Origin: Mycobacterium sp. 852002-50816_SCH5313054-b
Lineage (GTDB): Bacteria > Actinomycetota > Actinomycetes > Mycobacteriales > Mycobacteriaceae
Direction: 5' to 3'
Assembly (NCBI RefSeq): GCF_001667185.1
Contig: NZ_LZIC01000050.1
Coordinates: 26,977 to 90,976 of the forward strand
Length of the DNA stretch: 64,000 nucleotides
Part shown: positions 49,868-60,376 of the stretch, one piece after another
Layout of the letters: each line of letters starts with the position of its first letter
Position numbering within the stretch: position 1 is the first letter of the stretch
Translations under genes and position numbers: made by a program
The notes under the pieces: model-generated
What the model was told of the DNA's origin: nothing
Databases searched by the model: none
What the model saw: only the letters and a program-made list of their open reading frames with translations

Positions 49868-51355
49868 GTGTCAGGCCAGGCCAGAACCGCACGGACCGAT
49901 GTCGTGCTGGTGGGTGCCGGCATCATGAGTGCGACGTTGGGTGCGTTGCTGCGGCGGCTGGAGCCGGACTGGTCGATCACCCTCGTCGAGCGGCTGGACG
50001 CCGTCGCCGCCGAAAGCAGCAGCCCCTGGAACAATGCGGGCACCGGGCACTCCGCGCTGTGCGAGCTGAACTACACCCCGCAGCGCTCCGACGGCTCGAT
50101 CGACATCACCAAGGCGGTCCGCATCAACGAGCAGTTCCAGGTGACCCGCCAATTCTGGGCCTACGCCGTCGAGAACGGCATCCTGACCGATCGCGGGTTC
50201 GTCAACCCGATCCCGCACGCCAGCTTGGTGCGCGGCGCGTCGGGCGTCGACTACCTGCGGCGGCGCCGGCGCGCGCTGGCCGGCAACCCCCTGTTCGCGC
50301 GCACCGAGTTGATCGAGGACGCGGGAGAGTTCGCGCGCCGGCTGCCGTTGATGGCCGCCAAGCGCGACTTCTCCGAGCCGGTCGCGCTCAACTGGGCGGC
50401 CGACGGCACCGACGTCGACTTCGGCGCGCTGGCGCGCCAACTCATCGCCTTTTGCGTGCAGGGCGGCACCACCGCGCTGTTCGGTCACGAGGTCGGGGAC
50501 CTGGCCCGCCGGTCCGACGGCGGCTGGGCGTTGACGATCCGCAACCGCCGGACCCGCGAAAAGCGCTGTCTGAACGCCAAATTCGTCTTCGTCGGCGCCG
50601 GTGGGGATGCGTTGCCGCTGCTGCAGCGGTCGGGCATCGCCGAGGTCAAGGGCTTCGCCGGCTTCCCGATCGGCGGCCGGTTCCTGCGCGCCGACAACCC
50701 GGCGCTCACCGCCGCGCACCGCGCCAAGGTGTACGGCGCGCCGGCCCCGGGGGCCCCGCCGCTCGGCGCGCTGCACCTCGACCTTCGGTTCGTCAACGGC
50801 AAGTCGTGGCTGGTGTTCGGGCCCTACGCCGGCTGGTCGCCAAAGTTTTTGAAACACGGCCACTTCACCGACCTGCCCCGCTCGATCAAGCCGGACAACC
50901 TGGTGTCGATGCTTGGTGTCGGGGTCACCCAGCTGACACTGGTCAACTACCTGATCGGCCAGCTGCGGCTCTCCGAACCCGGCCGCGTGCGCATGCTGCG
51001 TGAATTCGCGCCCAGCGCAACCGGTTCGGACTGGGAGCTGACGGTGGCCGGCCAACGGGTCCAGGTGATCCGCCGCGACAAGCGCAGGGGCGGGGCGCTC
51101 GACTTCAACACCACCCTGCTCAGCGCCGCCGACGGCAGCATCGCCGGGCTGCTGGGCGGCTCCCCCGGGGCGTCGACCGCCGTGCCGGCCATGCTCGACG
51201 TGCTGCAGCGGTGCTTCGCCGAGCGCTACGACTCGTGGCTGCCCGCGCTCAAAGAGATGGTGCCGTCGCTGGGGGTGGAGCTGTCCCGCGAGCCCGCGCT
51301 GTTCGACGAGGTGTGGTCATGGGGCACCAAAGCCCTGCAGCTGGAGGCATCATGA
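49868..51355 (+). CDS. mqo: Malate:quinone oxidoreductase
   Basis: 495-residue FAD-dependent peripheral membrane enzyme oxidising malate to oxaloacetate with electrons going to menaquinone. FAD motif [20 protein letters not shown] near residue 12, then [32 protein letters not shown] and a C-terminal [19 protein letters not shown]. It corresponds to Rv2852c. Start is GTG at 49868. Its stop overlaps the start of the GNAT gene by ATGA. Confidence 0.95.
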   Translation: MSGQARTARTDVVLVGAGIMSATLGALLRRLEPDWSITLVERLDAVAAESSSPWNNAGTGHSALCELNYTPQRSDGSIDITKAVRINEQFQVTRQFWAYAVENGILTDRGFVNPIPHASLVRGASGVDYLRRRRRALAGNPLFARTELIEDAGEFARRLPLMAAKRDFSEPVALNWAADGTDVDFGALARQLIAFCVQGGTTALFGHEVGDLARRSDGGWALTIRNRRTREKRCLNAKFVFVGAGGDALPLLQRSGIAEVKGFAGFPIGGRFLRADNPALTAAHRAKVYGAPAPGAPPLGALHLDLRFVNGKSWLVFGPYAGWSPKFLKHGHFTDLPRSIKPDNLVSMLGVGVTQLTLVNYLIGQLRLSEPGRVRMLREFAPSATGSDWELTVAGQRVQVIRRDKRRGGALDFNTTLLSAADGSIAGLLGGSPGASTAVPAMLDVLQRCFAERYDSWLPALKEMVPSLGVELSREPALFDEVWSWGTKALQLEAS

Positions 51356-51876
51356 GCGAATCGCTGCGCCGCGCCTGGTCCAAAGATCTCGACGTCCCAA
51401 CGCTTTACGAGCTGCTCAAGCTGCGGGTGGAGGTGTTCGTCGTCGAGCAGGCCTGCCCGTATCCGGAGCTCGACGGCCGCGACCTGCTCGCCGAAACCCG
51501 GCACTTCTGGCTGGAGACGCCCGATGGCGGGGTGATCTGCACGCTGCGGTTGATGGAGGAGCACGCCGGGGGCGAGAAGGCCTTCCGGATCGGCCGGCTG
51601 TGCACCAAGCGCAGCGCACGCGGCCAGGGCCACACCACCCGGCTGCTGCGCGCCGCGCTGGCCGAGGTGGGGGACTACCCGTGCCGGATCGACGCGCAGA
51701 CCTACCTGGCCGACATGTACGCCCAGCACGGATTCATCCGCGACGGCGACGATTTCGTCGACGACGGTATCCCGCACGTGCCCATGCTCAAGCCCTCGCG
51801 CCCGCCTCCTCAGGCCGATACCCGGCCTGCGTCGCCGGCGGGCGGGCCGGGCTCCGGATTGGCGCAGCATCCGTGA
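51352..51876 (+). CDS. GNAT acetyltransferase, ElaA-like (Rv2851c-like)
   Basis: 174-residue acetyltransferase. The ElaA-type opening ([20 protein letters not shown]) is followed by the acetyl-CoA loop [20 protein letters not shown] and the closing [18 protein letters not shown]. The acceptor is unknown. The last 25 residues are Pro/Ala-rich and probably disordered. It overlaps mqo by four bases upstream and the chelatase-like gene by four bases downstream, so it is part of one translational chain. Confidence 0.88.
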   Translation: MSESLRRAWSKDLDVPTLYELLKLRVEVFVVEQACPYPELDGRDLLAETRHFWLETPDGGVICTLRLMEEHAGGEKAFRIGRLCTKRSARGQGHTTRLLRAALAEVGDYPCRIDAQTYLADMYAQHGFIRDGDDFVDDGIPHVPMLKPSRPPPQADTRPASPAGGPGSGLAQHP

Positions 51877-53708
51877 AGCCGTATCCGTTCAGCGCGATCG
51901 TCGGGCACGACCAACTGCGGCTCGCGCTGCTGCTGTGCGCGGTGCGCCCCGAGATCGGCGGGGCCCTGATCCGGGGCGAGAAGGGCACCGCCAAGTCGAC
52001 CGCCGTGCGCGGGCTGGCGGCGCTGCTGTCCGCCGCGACCGGAAGCGCCGGCGCCGGGCTGGTCGAAATGCCGCTGGGCGCAACCGAAGACCGGGTGATC
52101 GGCTCGCTGGACCTGCAACGGGTGCTACGCGACGGCGAGCACGCGTTTTCACCGGGGCTGTTGGCGCGGGCCCACGGCGGGGTCCTCTACGTCGACGAGG
52201 TCAACCTGCTGCACGACCACCTGGTCGACGTGCTGCTCGACGCGGCGGCGATGGGCCGCGTCCACATCGAGCGCGACGGCATCTCGCATTCGCACGAGTC
52301 GCGGTTCGTGTTGATCGGCACGATGAATCCCGAAGAGGGCGAGCTGCGCCCGCAACTGCTGGACCGGTTCGGCCTGACCGTCGAGGTGCACGCGTCGCGC
52401 GACGTCGACGTGCGGATGCAGGTCGTCCGGCACCGGATGGCCTACGAGGCCGACCCCGACGCGTTCGCGCAGCGGTACGCCGACGCCGACGCGGCACTGG
52501 CCCGCCGGATCGGCGCGGCCCGCGCGTTGGTCGACGACGTGTCGTTGCCCGACAACGAATTGCGGCGGATCGCGGCGCTGTGCGCGGCGTTCGACGTCGA
52601 CGGCATGCGGGCCGACCTGGTGGTGGCCCGCACCGCGGTCGCGCACGCCGCGTGGCGCGGCGCCACTCTCGTCGAGGAGCAGGACATCAGGGTGGCGGCC
52701 GAACTGGCCCTGCCGCATCGGCGCCGCCGCGACCCGTTCGACGACCCCGGCATCGACCGCGACCAGCTGGACGAGGCCCTGGCGCGGGCCGGCGCCGAGG
52801 ACCCCGAGCCCGACCCCGACCCCGACCCGCCGGGCGGCGGCGACGCCGCGGATGCCCCCGCGGCGCAACCAAACCCGACGCAGCGCGCGCCGTCGACGAA
52901 GCCCAGCGCGCCGCCGTCGGCCACGTTTCGCGCCCGGGCGCTGACCGTGCCCGGGGTCGGCGAGGGCGCACCGGGACGGCGGTCGCGCGCCCGCAACGCC
53001 TCCGGCAGCGTCGTCTCGGCGGCCGACGCGGGCGACACGAGCGGCGGCGCGCACGGGCTGCACCTGTTCGCGACCCTGCTGTCGGCCGCCGAGCGCGCCG
53101 GGGCCGGGCCGTTGCGGCCGGCGCCGGAGGACGTGCGCCGGGCCATCCGCGAAGGTCGCGAAGGCAACCTGGTGATCTTCGTCGTCGACGCGTCCGGTTC
53201 GATGGCCGCCCGGGATCGCATGGCCGCGGTGAGCGGCGCCACGCTGTCGCTGCTGCGCGACGCCTATCAGCGTCGCGACAAGGTCGCGGTGATCACCTTC
53301 CGACGCCACGGCGCGCGGCTGCTGCTCCCGCCGACGTCGTCGGCGCACATCGCCGCGCGGCGACTGGCCCGGTTCGACACCGGCGGCAAGACCCCGCTGG
53401 CCGAGGGCCTGCTGGCCGCGCGTGAGCTGATCGTCCGGGAAAGGGCGCGCGACCGCGCCCGACGGCCCCTGGTCGTGGTGCTCACCGACGGCCGGGCCAC
53501 CGCCGGGCCGGATCCGTTGGGGCGCAGCCGGATCGCGGCCGCACGCCTGCTCGCCGAGGGGGCCGCCGCGGTGGTCGTCGACTGCGAGACCTCGTATGTG
53601 CGGCTGGGTTTGGCGGGCCGGCTCGCCGACCAGCTCGGCGCTCCGGCGGTGCGGCTGGAGCAGTTGCGCGCCGACCACCTGACGCGGGCCGTCCGCAGCG
53701 TGGCCTGA
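51873..53708 (+). CDS. Mg-chelatase-like AAA+/VWA protein (Rv2850c-like)
   Basis: 611-residue fusion of a ChlI/BchI-type AAA+ ATPase and a ChlD-type VWA domain. Walker A is GEKGTAKS (residues 35-42), with [10 protein letters not shown] as Walker B. Residues about 305-380 form a Pro/Asp-rich linker ([13 protein letters not shown]). The MIDAS motif DASGSMAA begins at Asp439. Because cobO and cobB follow directly, it may serve in cobalt or other metal chelation for corrinoids, but a large H subunit is absent here and mycobacteria make no chlorophyll, so the substrate is open. Start GTG at 51873. Confidence 0.88.
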   Translation: MKPYPFSAIVGHDQLRLALLLCAVRPEIGGALIRGEKGTAKSTAVRGLAALLSAATGSAGAGLVEMPLGATEDRVIGSLDLQRVLRDGEHAFSPGLLARAHGGVLYVDEVNLLHDHLVDVLLDAAAMGRVHIERDGISHSHESRFVLIGTMNPEEGELRPQLLDRFGLTVEVHASRDVDVRMQVVRHRMAYEADPDAFAQRYADADAALARRIGAARALVDDVSLPDNELRRIAALCAAFDVDGMRADLVVARTAVAHAAWRGATLVEEQDIRVAAELALPHRRRRDPFDDPGIDRDQLDEALARAGAEDPEPDPDPDPPGGGDAADAPAAQPNPTQRAPSTKPSAPPSATFRARALTVPGVGEGAPGRRSRARNASGSVVSAADAGDTSGGAHGLHLFATLLSAAERAGAGPLRPAPEDVRRAIREGREGNLVIFVVDASGSMAARDRMAAVSGATLSLLRDAYQRRDKVAVITFRRHGARLLLPPTSSAHIAARRLARFDTGGKTPLAEGLLAARELIVRERARDRARRPLVVVLTDGRATAGPDPLGRSRIAAARLLAEGAAAVVVDCETSYVRLGLAGRLADQLGAPAVRLEQLRADHLTRAVRSVA

Positions 53709-53728
53709 GCGAGCGAGGATAAGGGTCC

Positions 53729-54343
53729 ATGCCACAGGGAAAACCGCTCGACGTGCCCGACGACGGCCTGACCACCCGGGCCCGGCGCAACACGCCCGTG
53801 CTGGCGGTCCACACCGGCGCGGGCAAGGGGAAGTCGACGGCGGCGTTCGGAATGGCGTTGCGGGCCTGGAACGCCGGCCTGCGGGTGGCGGTGTTTCAGT
53901 TCGTCAAGAGCGCCAAGTGGAAGGTGGGCGAGGAGGCGGCCTTCGCCCGGCTCGGCGAACTGCACGACCGGGACGGGACCGGCGGGGAAGTCGAATGGCA
54001 CAAGATGGGTGCGGGCTGGTCCTGGAGCCGCAAGGAGGGCAGCGAGCTCGACCACGCGGCGGCCGCGGCCGACGGGTGGGCCGAGATCGCGCGCCGGCTG
54101 GCCGCGCAGCGTCATGACTTCTACGTGCTCGACGAGTTCACCTATCCGCTCAAGTGGGGCTGGGTCGACGTCGACGACGTGGTGGACGTCCTGCTGGCCA
54201 GGCCCGGCCACCAACACGTGGTGATCACCGGACGCGATGCCCCGCCGCGGTTGGTCGAGGCCGCCGATCTGGTCACCGAGATGAGCAAGGTCAAGCACCC
54301 GATGGACGCCGGGCGCAAGGGACAGAAGGGCATCGAGTGGTGA
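53729..54343 (+). CDS. cobO: Cob(I)yrinic acid a,c-diamide adenosyltransferase CobO
   Basis: 204-residue ATP:corrinoid adenosyltransferase attaching the 5'-deoxyadenosyl group to cobalt. The P-loop is HTGAGKGKSTAAFGMALRA (about residues 28-46), with VAVFQFVKSAKWK, WHKMGAGWSW and VLDEFTYPLKWGW downstream, all normal for CobA/CobO. The stop overlaps the cobB start. It corresponds to Rv2849c. Start is ATG at 53729. Confidence 0.95.
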   Translation: MPQGKPLDVPDDGLTTRARRNTPVLAVHTGAGKGKSTAAFGMALRAWNAGLRVAVFQFVKSAKWKVGEEAAFARLGELHDRDGTGGEVEWHKMGAGWSWSRKEGSELDHAAAAADGWAEIARRLAAQRHDFYVLDEFTYPLKWGWVDVDDVVDVLLARPGHQHVVITGRDAPPRLVEAADLVTEMSKVKHPMDAGRKGQKGIEW

Positions 54344-55728
54344 GCGTTCCGGCGGTGGTCATCGCCGCGCCCGTGTCGGGCAGTGGAAAGACCACCGTCG
54401 CAACGGGTTTGATCGGAGCGCTACGCGGCGCGGGCCACAGCGTCGCGCCGTTCAAGGTCGGCCCCGACTTCATCGACCCCGGCTACCACGGCCTGGCCGC
54501 CGGGCGGCCAGGCCGCAACCTCGACCCCGTGTTGGTGGGGGAGGGGCTCATCGGCCCGCTCTACGCGCACGGCACCGGCGGCGCGGACATCGCGGTGGTC
54601 GAGGGGGTGATGGGGCTGTTCGACGGGCGCATCGGAACGACCGCCCCGGCGGCGGGCTCCACCGCGCACGTCGCCGGCCTGCTCGGCGCCCCGGTGATCC
54701 TGGTGGTCGACGCGCGCGGCCAGAGCCAGAGCATCGCCGCGCTGCTGCACGGCTTTTCGACGTTCGACGCCGCGACCCGGGTGTGCGGCGTGATCCTCAA
54801 CCGGGTCGGGTCGGCCCGGCACGAGCAGGTGCTGCGGCAGGCCTGCGAACAGGCCGGCGTCCCGGTGCTGGGCGCCATCCCCCGCGCCGCCGAATTGGAG
54901 CTGCCGACAAGGTATCTCGGGCTCGTCACGGCCGTGGAATACGGGCGGCGCGCCCAGGACGCGGTCGAGGCGATGACCGCCCTGGTCGCGCGCCACGTCG
55001 ACCTGGCCGCCGTGGTGGCGGCCGCCCAATGCGGATCCGCCGACCGGCCCTGGGACCCCGCCGCGGCGGTGGGGGAGGACTCGGGCGCGCGCGCCACCGT
55101 CGCCATGGCGAGCGGCAAGGCGTTCAGTTTCGGCTATGCCGAACACGCGGAACTGCTCAGAGCCGCCGGCGCCGACGTGGCCGAGTTCGACCCGCTCGCC
55201 GACGCGCTGCCCGACGGCACCGACGCCGTGCTGCTGCCCGGCGGCTTCCCCGAACAGTTCACCGCGGAGCTTTCCGCCAATCACGTTGTGCGGACCCAGA
55301 TCAGCGAGCTGGCCGCCGCCGGCGCGCCCGTGCACGCCGAATGCGCCGGGCTGATCTACTTGGCCTCCGAACTCGACGGCCACCCGATGTGCGGGGTGCT
55401 GGCCGGTTCGGCGCGGTTCACGCCGCACCTCACGCTGGCCTATCGCGACGCCGTCGCCGTGACCGATTCGCCGCTGTACGCGGCCGGGCAGCGGGCGGTC
55501 GGGCACGAATTCCACCGCACCGCGGTCACTTTCGCCGAGAGCTACCAGCCGGCCTGGGTTTATGGGGCCCGCGACGCGGACGACAAAGCTCCCGTGCGGG
55601 ACGGCGCCGTGCACGCCGGCGTGCACGCCTCGTACCTACACACCCACCCGGCGGCGACGCCAGGGGCGGTGGCGCGCTTCGTCGCCCACGCCGCGCTGGC
55701 GCGAGGGCGCTCACAGACCAACCACTAG
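54340..55728 (+). CDS. cobB: Cobyrinic acid a,c-diamide synthase CobB
   Basis: 462-residue glutamine-dependent ATP enzyme amidating the a and c carboxylates of (hydrogeno)byrinic acid. N-terminal synthetase P-loop APVSGSGKTTVATGLIGALR and VGPDFIDPGYH; C-terminal amidotransferase with VHAECAGLIYLA as the nucleophile region and HASYLHTHPA containing the catalytic histidine. Start is GTG at 54340 (another GTG at 54337), overlapping cobO by four bases. It corresponds to Rv2848c. Confidence 0.95.
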   Translation: MSVPAVVIAAPVSGSGKTTVATGLIGALRGAGHSVAPFKVGPDFIDPGYHGLAAGRPGRNLDPVLVGEGLIGPLYAHGTGGADIAVVEGVMGLFDGRIGTTAPAAGSTAHVAGLLGAPVILVVDARGQSQSIAALLHGFSTFDAATRVCGVILNRVGSARHEQVLRQACEQAGVPVLGAIPRAAELELPTRYLGLVTAVEYGRRAQDAVEAMTALVARHVDLAAVVAAAQCGSADRPWDPAAAVGEDSGARATVAMASGKAFSFGYAEHAELLRAAGADVAEFDPLADALPDGTDAVLLPGGFPEQFTAELSANHVVRTQISELAAAGAPVHAECAGLIYLASELDGHPMCGVLAGSARFTPHLTLAYRDAVAVTDSPLYAAGQRAVGHEFHRTAVTFAESYQPAWVYGARDADDKAPVRDGAVHAGVHASYLHTHPAATPGAVARFVAHAALARGRSQTNH

Positions 55729-55737
55729 GCTTGCCCG

Positions 55738-56934
55738 GTGACCGAGAACGCCTACCTGGCCGGATTGCGGCTGGCCGGCAAGAAGGTCGTCGTGGTCGGC
55801 GGGGGGACCGTCGCGCAGCGCCGATTGCCGCTCCTCATCGCGACCGGCGCGGACGTGCACGTCATCTCCCGGTCCGCCACTCCGGCCGTCGAGGCGATGG
55901 AGGGCATCGTCCTGTCGGTGCGCGAATACCGCGACGGCGACCTCGAAGGGGCCTGGTATGCCATCGCGGCGACCGACGATGCGCACGTGAACGCGGCCGT
56001 CGTCGCCGAGGCCGAACGCCGCCAAATCTTTTGCGTCCGGGCCGACATCGCCGTCGAGGGGACCGCGGTCACCCCGGCGACCTTCAGCTATGCCGGCTTG
56101 TCGGTGGGGGTGCTGGCCGGGGGCGAGCACCGGCGGTCCGCGGCGATCCGCTCGGCCATCCGGGAGGCGCTGCAGCAAGGTGTCATCACGGCCGAAAGCT
56201 CCGACGTGGTGCGCGGTGGGGTGGCGCTGGTCGGCGGCGGTCCCGGCGACCCCGAGCTCATCACGGTGCGCGGCCGCCGCCTGCTCGCCCAGGCCGACGT
56301 CGTGGTCGCCGACCGGCTGGCGCCGCCCGAGCTGCTCGCCGAGCTGCCCCCGCACGTGGAAGTCATCGACGCGGCCAAGATTCCGTACGGGCGGGCCATG
56401 GCCCAGGACGCGATCAACCACGTCATGATCGAGCGGGCCCGGTCCGGCAGCTTCGTGGTGCGCCTCAAGGGCGGCGACCCCTTCGTCTTCGCGCGGGGGT
56501 ATGAGGAGGTGCTGGCGTGCGCGGAGGCCGGCATCCCGGTGACCGTGGTGCCAGGTGTGACCAGTGCCATAGGCGTGCCCGCCTTGGCGGGCGTCCCGGT
56601 CACCCATCGGGCGATAAATCACGAATTCGTGGTGGTCAGCGGCCATGTGGCGCCGGGCCACCCCGAATCGTTAGTAAATTGGGATGCACTGGCCGCGATG
56701 AGGGGGACCATCGTTTTGCTGATGGCGGTTGAACGCATCGAGCTTTTCGTCGATGTTTTGCTGAACGGGGGCCGACCTGCGGATACGCCAGTGCTGGTGG
56801 TCCAGCACGGAACAACGGCAGCTCAGCACACGTTGCGGGCCACCCTCGCCGACACGCCGGAGAAGGTTCGCGCGGAGGGGATCCGACCTCCCGCGATCAT
56901 CGTGATCGGGGCTGTGGCGGCGTTCGGCATTTAA
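55738..56934 (+). CDS. cysG: Siroheme synthase-like precorrin-2 dehydrogenase / uroporphyrinogen-III C-methyltransferase
   Basis: 398-residue bifunctional enzyme. Residues about 1-150 form the NAD-binding dehydrogenase (VVVVGGGTVAQRRLPLL). Residues about 155-395 are the SAM-dependent methyltransferase (VALVGGGPGDPELITVRGRR, VVVADRLAPPELL, RLKGGDPFVFARGYEE, VVPGVTSAIGVPALAG). It makes precorrin-2 and sirohydrochlorin, feeding siroheme and possibly cobalamin. The full central and ferrochelatase features of E. coli CysG are shorter here. Start is GTG at 55738, nine bases after cobB. It corresponds to Rv2847c. Confidence 0.93.
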   Translation: MTENAYLAGLRLAGKKVVVVGGGTVAQRRLPLLIATGADVHVISRSATPAVEAMEGIVLSVREYRDGDLEGAWYAIAATDDAHVNAAVVAEAERRQIFCVRADIAVEGTAVTPATFSYAGLSVGVLAGGEHRRSAAIRSAIREALQQGVITAESSDVVRGGVALVGGGPGDPELITVRGRRLLAQADVVVADRLAPPELLAELPPHVEVIDAAKIPYGRAMAQDAINHVMIERARSGSFVVRLKGGDPFVFARGYEEVLACAEAGIPVTVVPGVTSAIGVPALAGVPVTHRAINHEFVVVSGHVAPGHPESLVNWDALAAMRGTIVLLMAVERIELFVDVLLNGGRPADTPVLVVQHGTTAAQHTLRATLADTPEKVRAEGIRPPAIIVIGAVAAFGI

Positions 56935-56938
56935 AAGG

Positions 56939-56961
56939 ATCTTAAGATTACTGTAAGGTAA
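56939..56961. promoter_or_regulatory. AT-rich palindromes upstream of efpA
   Basis: ATCTTAAGAT (56939-56948) is a perfect 10-base palindrome, followed by TTAC-T-GTAA (56948-56956) and a further GTAA (56958-56961). TAAGAT (56943-56948) also fits a -10 hexamer, 19 bases before the efpA ATG. The segment is conspicuously AT-rich; a regulator site and promoter overlap is plausible. Confidence 0.4.
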
Positions 56962-56967
56962 CCCATT

Positions 56968-58560
56968 ATGACGGCTCTCAACGACTCAGAGCGCGCGGTC
57001 CAAAACTTGGCATCCGTGCGCCCCGATCGTCCGGCCCCGGTGCGCGCAACGCCGCCGGCGGAGACCGCCTCCTCACGGATCAGCAGGTATTACCCCGCAT
57101 GGCTGCCGTCCTGGCGTTTCATCGCGGCCGTGATCGCGATCGGTGGCATGCAATTGTTGGCGACCATGGACAGCACGGTCGCGATCGTCGCGCTTCCTAA
57201 GATCCAGAACGAACTGAGCCTGTCCGACGCGGGCCGCAGCTGGGTCATCACCGCGTACGTGCTGACCTTCGGCGGGTTGATGCTGCTCGGCGGCCGCCTC
57301 GGCGACACCATCGGGCGCAAGCGCACGTTCATCGTCGGCGTCGCGCTGTTCACCATCTCCTCCGTGCTGTGCGCGGTCGCCTGGGACGAGGCCACCTTGG
57401 TCATCGCCCGGCTGTCGCAGGGCATCGGGTCGGCCATCGCCTCGCCGACCGGCCTGGCGTTGGTGGCGACCACCTTCCCGAAGGGTCCGGCGCGCAACGC
57501 CGCGACGGCCGTGTTCGCCGCGATGACCGCCGTCGGCTCGGTGATGGGCCTGGTGGTCGGCGGGGCGCTGACCGAATGGTCCTGGCGGCTGGCGTTCCTG
57601 GTCAACGTCCCGATCGGGCTGGTGATGATCTACCTGGCCCGCACCGCACTGCGGGAAACCAACCGGGAGCGGATGAAGCTCGACGCCACCGGCGCCCTGC
57701 TGGCCACGCTGGCGTGCACCGCCGCCGTTTTCGCGTTCTCGATGGGCCCGGAAAAGGGCTGGATCTCGATCACCACCATCGGCTCGGGCGCGGTGGCGAT
57801 GGCCGCCGCCCTGGCCTTCGTCGTGGTCGAGCGCACCGCCGAGAACCCGGTCGTCCCGTTCGGCCTGTTCCGCGATCGCAACCGGCTGGTGACGTTCGCC
57901 GCGATCTTTTTGGCCGGCGGACTCATGTTCAGCCTGACCGTGTGCATCGGCCTGTACGTGCAGGACATCCTCGGCTACAGCGCGCTGCGCGCCGGTGTCG
58001 GCTTCATCCCATTCGTCATCGCAATGGGCATCGGCCTGGGCGTCTCCTCGCAACTGGTGTCGCGGTTCTCGCCGCGGGTGCTGACGATCGGCGGCGGAGT
58101 GCTGCTTTTCTGGGCGATGATCTACGGCTCGTTCTTCATGCATCGGGGCGTGCCCTACTTCCCCAACCTGGTGCTGCCCATCATCGTCGGCGGGATCGGG
58201 ATCGGCATCTGCGTGGTCCCACTGACCCTGTCGGCGATCGCCGGCGTCGGTTTCGACCAGATCGGCCCGGTCTCGGCCATCGCGCTGATGCTGCAGAGCC
58301 TGGGCGGGCCGCTGGTGCTGGCCGTCATCCAGGCCGTGATCACCTCCCGCACGCTGTACATGGGCGGCACCACCGGCCCGGTCAAGTTCATGAACGACGC
58401 GCAGCTGAGTGCGCTGGACCACGGCTACACCTACGGGCTGCTGTGGGTGGCCGGCGTGGCCGTCATCGTCGGCGCCGCGGCGCTGCTCATCGGCTACACG
58501 CCCGAGCAGGTAGCCCACGCGCAGGAGGTCAAGGAAGCGATCGACGCCGGCGAGCTCTAG
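56968..58560 (+). CDS. efpA: MFS drug/lipid transporter EfpA (14-TM, QacA-like)
   Basis: 530-residue major-facilitator exporter of the 14-helix QacA/EmrB group. After a polar N-terminus of about 45 residues, helix 1 carries QLLATMDSTVAIVALPKIQ. The loop 2-3 motif is GGRLGDTIGRKRTF, and motif C lies in VMGLVVGGALTEWSWRLAF. It is essential or near-essential in M. tuberculosis (Rv2846c), linked to isoniazid response, and recently associated with lipid transport. Start is ATG at 56968. Confidence 0.95.
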   Translation: MTALNDSERAVQNLASVRPDRPAPVRATPPAETASSRISRYYPAWLPSWRFIAAVIAIGGMQLLATMDSTVAIVALPKIQNELSLSDAGRSWVITAYVLTFGGLMLLGGRLGDTIGRKRTFIVGVALFTISSVLCAVAWDEATLVIARLSQGIGSAIASPTGLALVATTFPKGPARNAATAVFAAMTAVGSVMGLVVGGALTEWSWRLAFLVNVPIGLVMIYLARTALRETNRERMKLDATGALLATLACTAAVFAFSMGPEKGWISITTIGSGAVAMAAALAFVVVERTAENPVVPFGLFRDRNRLVTFAAIFLAGGLMFSLTVCIGLYVQDILGYSALRAGVGFIPFVIAMGIGLGVSSQLVSRFSPRVLTIGGGVLLFWAMIYGSFFMHRGVPYFPNLVLPIIVGGIGIGICVVPLTLSAIAGVGFDQIGPVSAIALMLQSLGGPLVLAVIQAVITSRTLYMGGTTGPVKFMNDAQLSALDHGYTYGLLWVAGVAVIVGAAALLIGYTPEQVAHAQEVKEAIDAGEL

Positions 58561-58623
58561 CTCCCGGCGGGTAAACCGCAGCGATTTTCGGCCGGGCACC
58601 GCCCGCCACTAGGCTTGCCCGCT

Positions 58624-60372
58624 GTGATCACCCGGATGTCCGAGCTGTTCCTGCGCACCCTGCGCGACGACCCCGCCGACGCCGAAGTGCCCAGCCACAA
58701 GCTCCTCATTCGGGCCGGGTACGTCCGGCCCGTCGCGCCCGGGCTGTACAGCTGGCTGCCGCTGGGCCTGCGGGTGCTGCGCAAGATCGAGCGGATCGTG
58801 CGCGACGAGATGAACGCGATTGGCGGGCAAGAGATCCTGTTTCCGGCCCTGCTGCCGCGCGCCCCGTACGAAACCACGAACCGGTGGACCGAGTACGGCG
58901 ACGGCGTGTTTCGGCTGCAGGACCGCCGCGGCAGCGACTACCTGCTGGGCCCCACCCACGAGGAGCTCTTCGCGCTGACCGTCAAGGGCGAATACAGCTC
59001 CTACAAAGACTTTCCGCTGCTGCTGTTCCAAATCCAGAACAAGTACCGCGACGAGGCGCGGCCGCGGGCCGGCATCCTGCGCGTCCGGGAGTTCCTGATG
59101 AAGGACTCCTACTCGTTCGACATCGACGACGCCGGGCTCAAGGCCGCCTACCACGCGCACCGGGAGGCCTATCAGCGCATCTTCTCCCGGCTGGCCGTGC
59201 GCTACGTCATCGTGTCCGCGGTGACGGGAGCGATGGGCGGCAGCGCGTCCGAGGAGTTCCTGGCCGAGAGCCCGGTCGGCGAGGACACCTTCGTGCGCTG
59301 CCTGGAGTCCGGGTACGCGGCCAACGTCGAGGCGGTCATCACCGCCCGCCCGGAGGCGCTACCGATCGACGGGCAGCCCGAGGCGGTGGTCCACGACACC
59401 GGCGACACCCCCACGATCGCGACGCTGGTGAACTGGGCCAACACGGCCGGCCTGGGCCGCACCGTCACCGCGGCCGACACGCTGAAGAACGTGCTGCTCA
59501 AGGTGCGCCAGCCCGGCGGGGAGTGGGAGCTGCTGGCCATCGGGGTGCCCGGCGACCGCGAGGTCGACGACAAGAGGCTGGGTGCGGCGCTGGAGCCGGC
59601 CGAGTACGCCCTGCTCGACGACGCCGACTTCGCCAAAAATCCGTTCCTGGTGAAGGGATATATCGGTCCGAAAGCCTTGCGCGACAACGGCGTTCGTTAT
59701 CTCGTCGACCCGCGGGTGGTCGACGGCACCAGCTGGATCACCGGGGCCGACGAGCCCGGCCGGCACGTCGTCGGGCTGGTGGCGGGCCGGGACTTCACGG
59801 CCGACGGCACCATCGAGGCCGCCGAGGTGCGCGACGGCGATCCCTCCCCGGACGGCGCCGGGCCGCTGGTGTCGGCCCGCGGCATCGAGATCGGCCACAT
59901 CTTCTCACTCGGCCGCAAGTACACCGACGCCTTCACCGTCGACGTCCTCGGCGAGGACGGCAAGCCGGTGCGGCTGACCATGGGCTCCTACGGCCTCGGG
60001 GTGTCGCGGATGGTGGCCGTCATCGCCGAGCAGCACCATGACGAGCTCGGCCTGCGCTGGCCCTCGGCCGTCGCGCCGTTCGACGTGCACCTGGTGATCG
60101 CCAACAAAGACGCCGAGGCCCGCGCCGGGGCGACCGCGCTGGCCGCCGATCTGGACCGGTTGGGCGTCGAGGTGCTGCTGGACGACCGCCAGGCATCGCC
60201 CGGGGTGAAGTTCAAGGACGCCGAGCTGCTGGGCGTGCCGTGGATCGTCGTGGTGGGGCGCGGCTGGGCCGACGGCGTGGTCGAGCTGCGTGACCGCTTC
60301 TCCGGACAGACCCGCGAGCTGACGGTAGGCGCATCGCTGGCCACGGACATCGCGGCGGCCCTGACCGGATAG
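58624..60372 (+). CDS. proS: Prolyl-tRNA synthetase
   Basis: 582-residue class II aminoacyl-tRNA synthetase. Motif 1 region [20 protein letters not shown], motif 2 [20 protein letters not shown] and motif 3 [17 protein letters not shown] are clear. An INS-type editing domain lies between motifs 2 and 3 (about residues 215-390), as in bacterial-type ProRS, followed by the C-terminal anticodon-binding domain ([16 protein letters not shown]). I prefer the GTG at 58624 ([12 protein letters not shown]), the N-terminus of the M. tuberculosis enzyme; the frame is open to a TTG at 58615. Confidence 0.96.
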   Translation: MITRMSELFLRTLRDDPADAEVPSHKLLIRAGYVRPVAPGLYSWLPLGLRVLRKIERIVRDEMNAIGGQEILFPALLPRAPYETTNRWTEYGDGVFRLQDRRGSDYLLGPTHEELFALTVKGEYSSYKDFPLLLFQIQNKYRDEARPRAGILRVREFLMKDSYSFDIDDAGLKAAYHAHREAYQRIFSRLAVRYVIVSAVTGAMGGSASEEFLAESPVGEDTFVRCLESGYAANVEAVITARPEALPIDGQPEAVVHDTGDTPTIATLVNWANTAGLGRTVTAADTLKNVLLKVRQPGGEWELLAIGVPGDREVDDKRLGAALEPAEYALLDDADFAKNPFLVKGYIGPKALRDNGVRYLVDPRVVDGTSWITGADEPGRHVVGLVAGRDFTADGTIEAAEVRDGDPSPDGAGPLVSARGIEIGHIFSLGRKYTDAFTVDVLGEDGKPVRLTMGSYGLGVSRMVAVIAEQHHDELGLRWPSAVAPFDVHLVIANKDAEARAGATALAADLDRLGVEVLLDDRQASPGVKFKDAELLGVPWIVVVGRGWADGVVELRDRFSGQTRELTVGASLATDIAAALTG

Positions 60373-60376
60373 AGCG

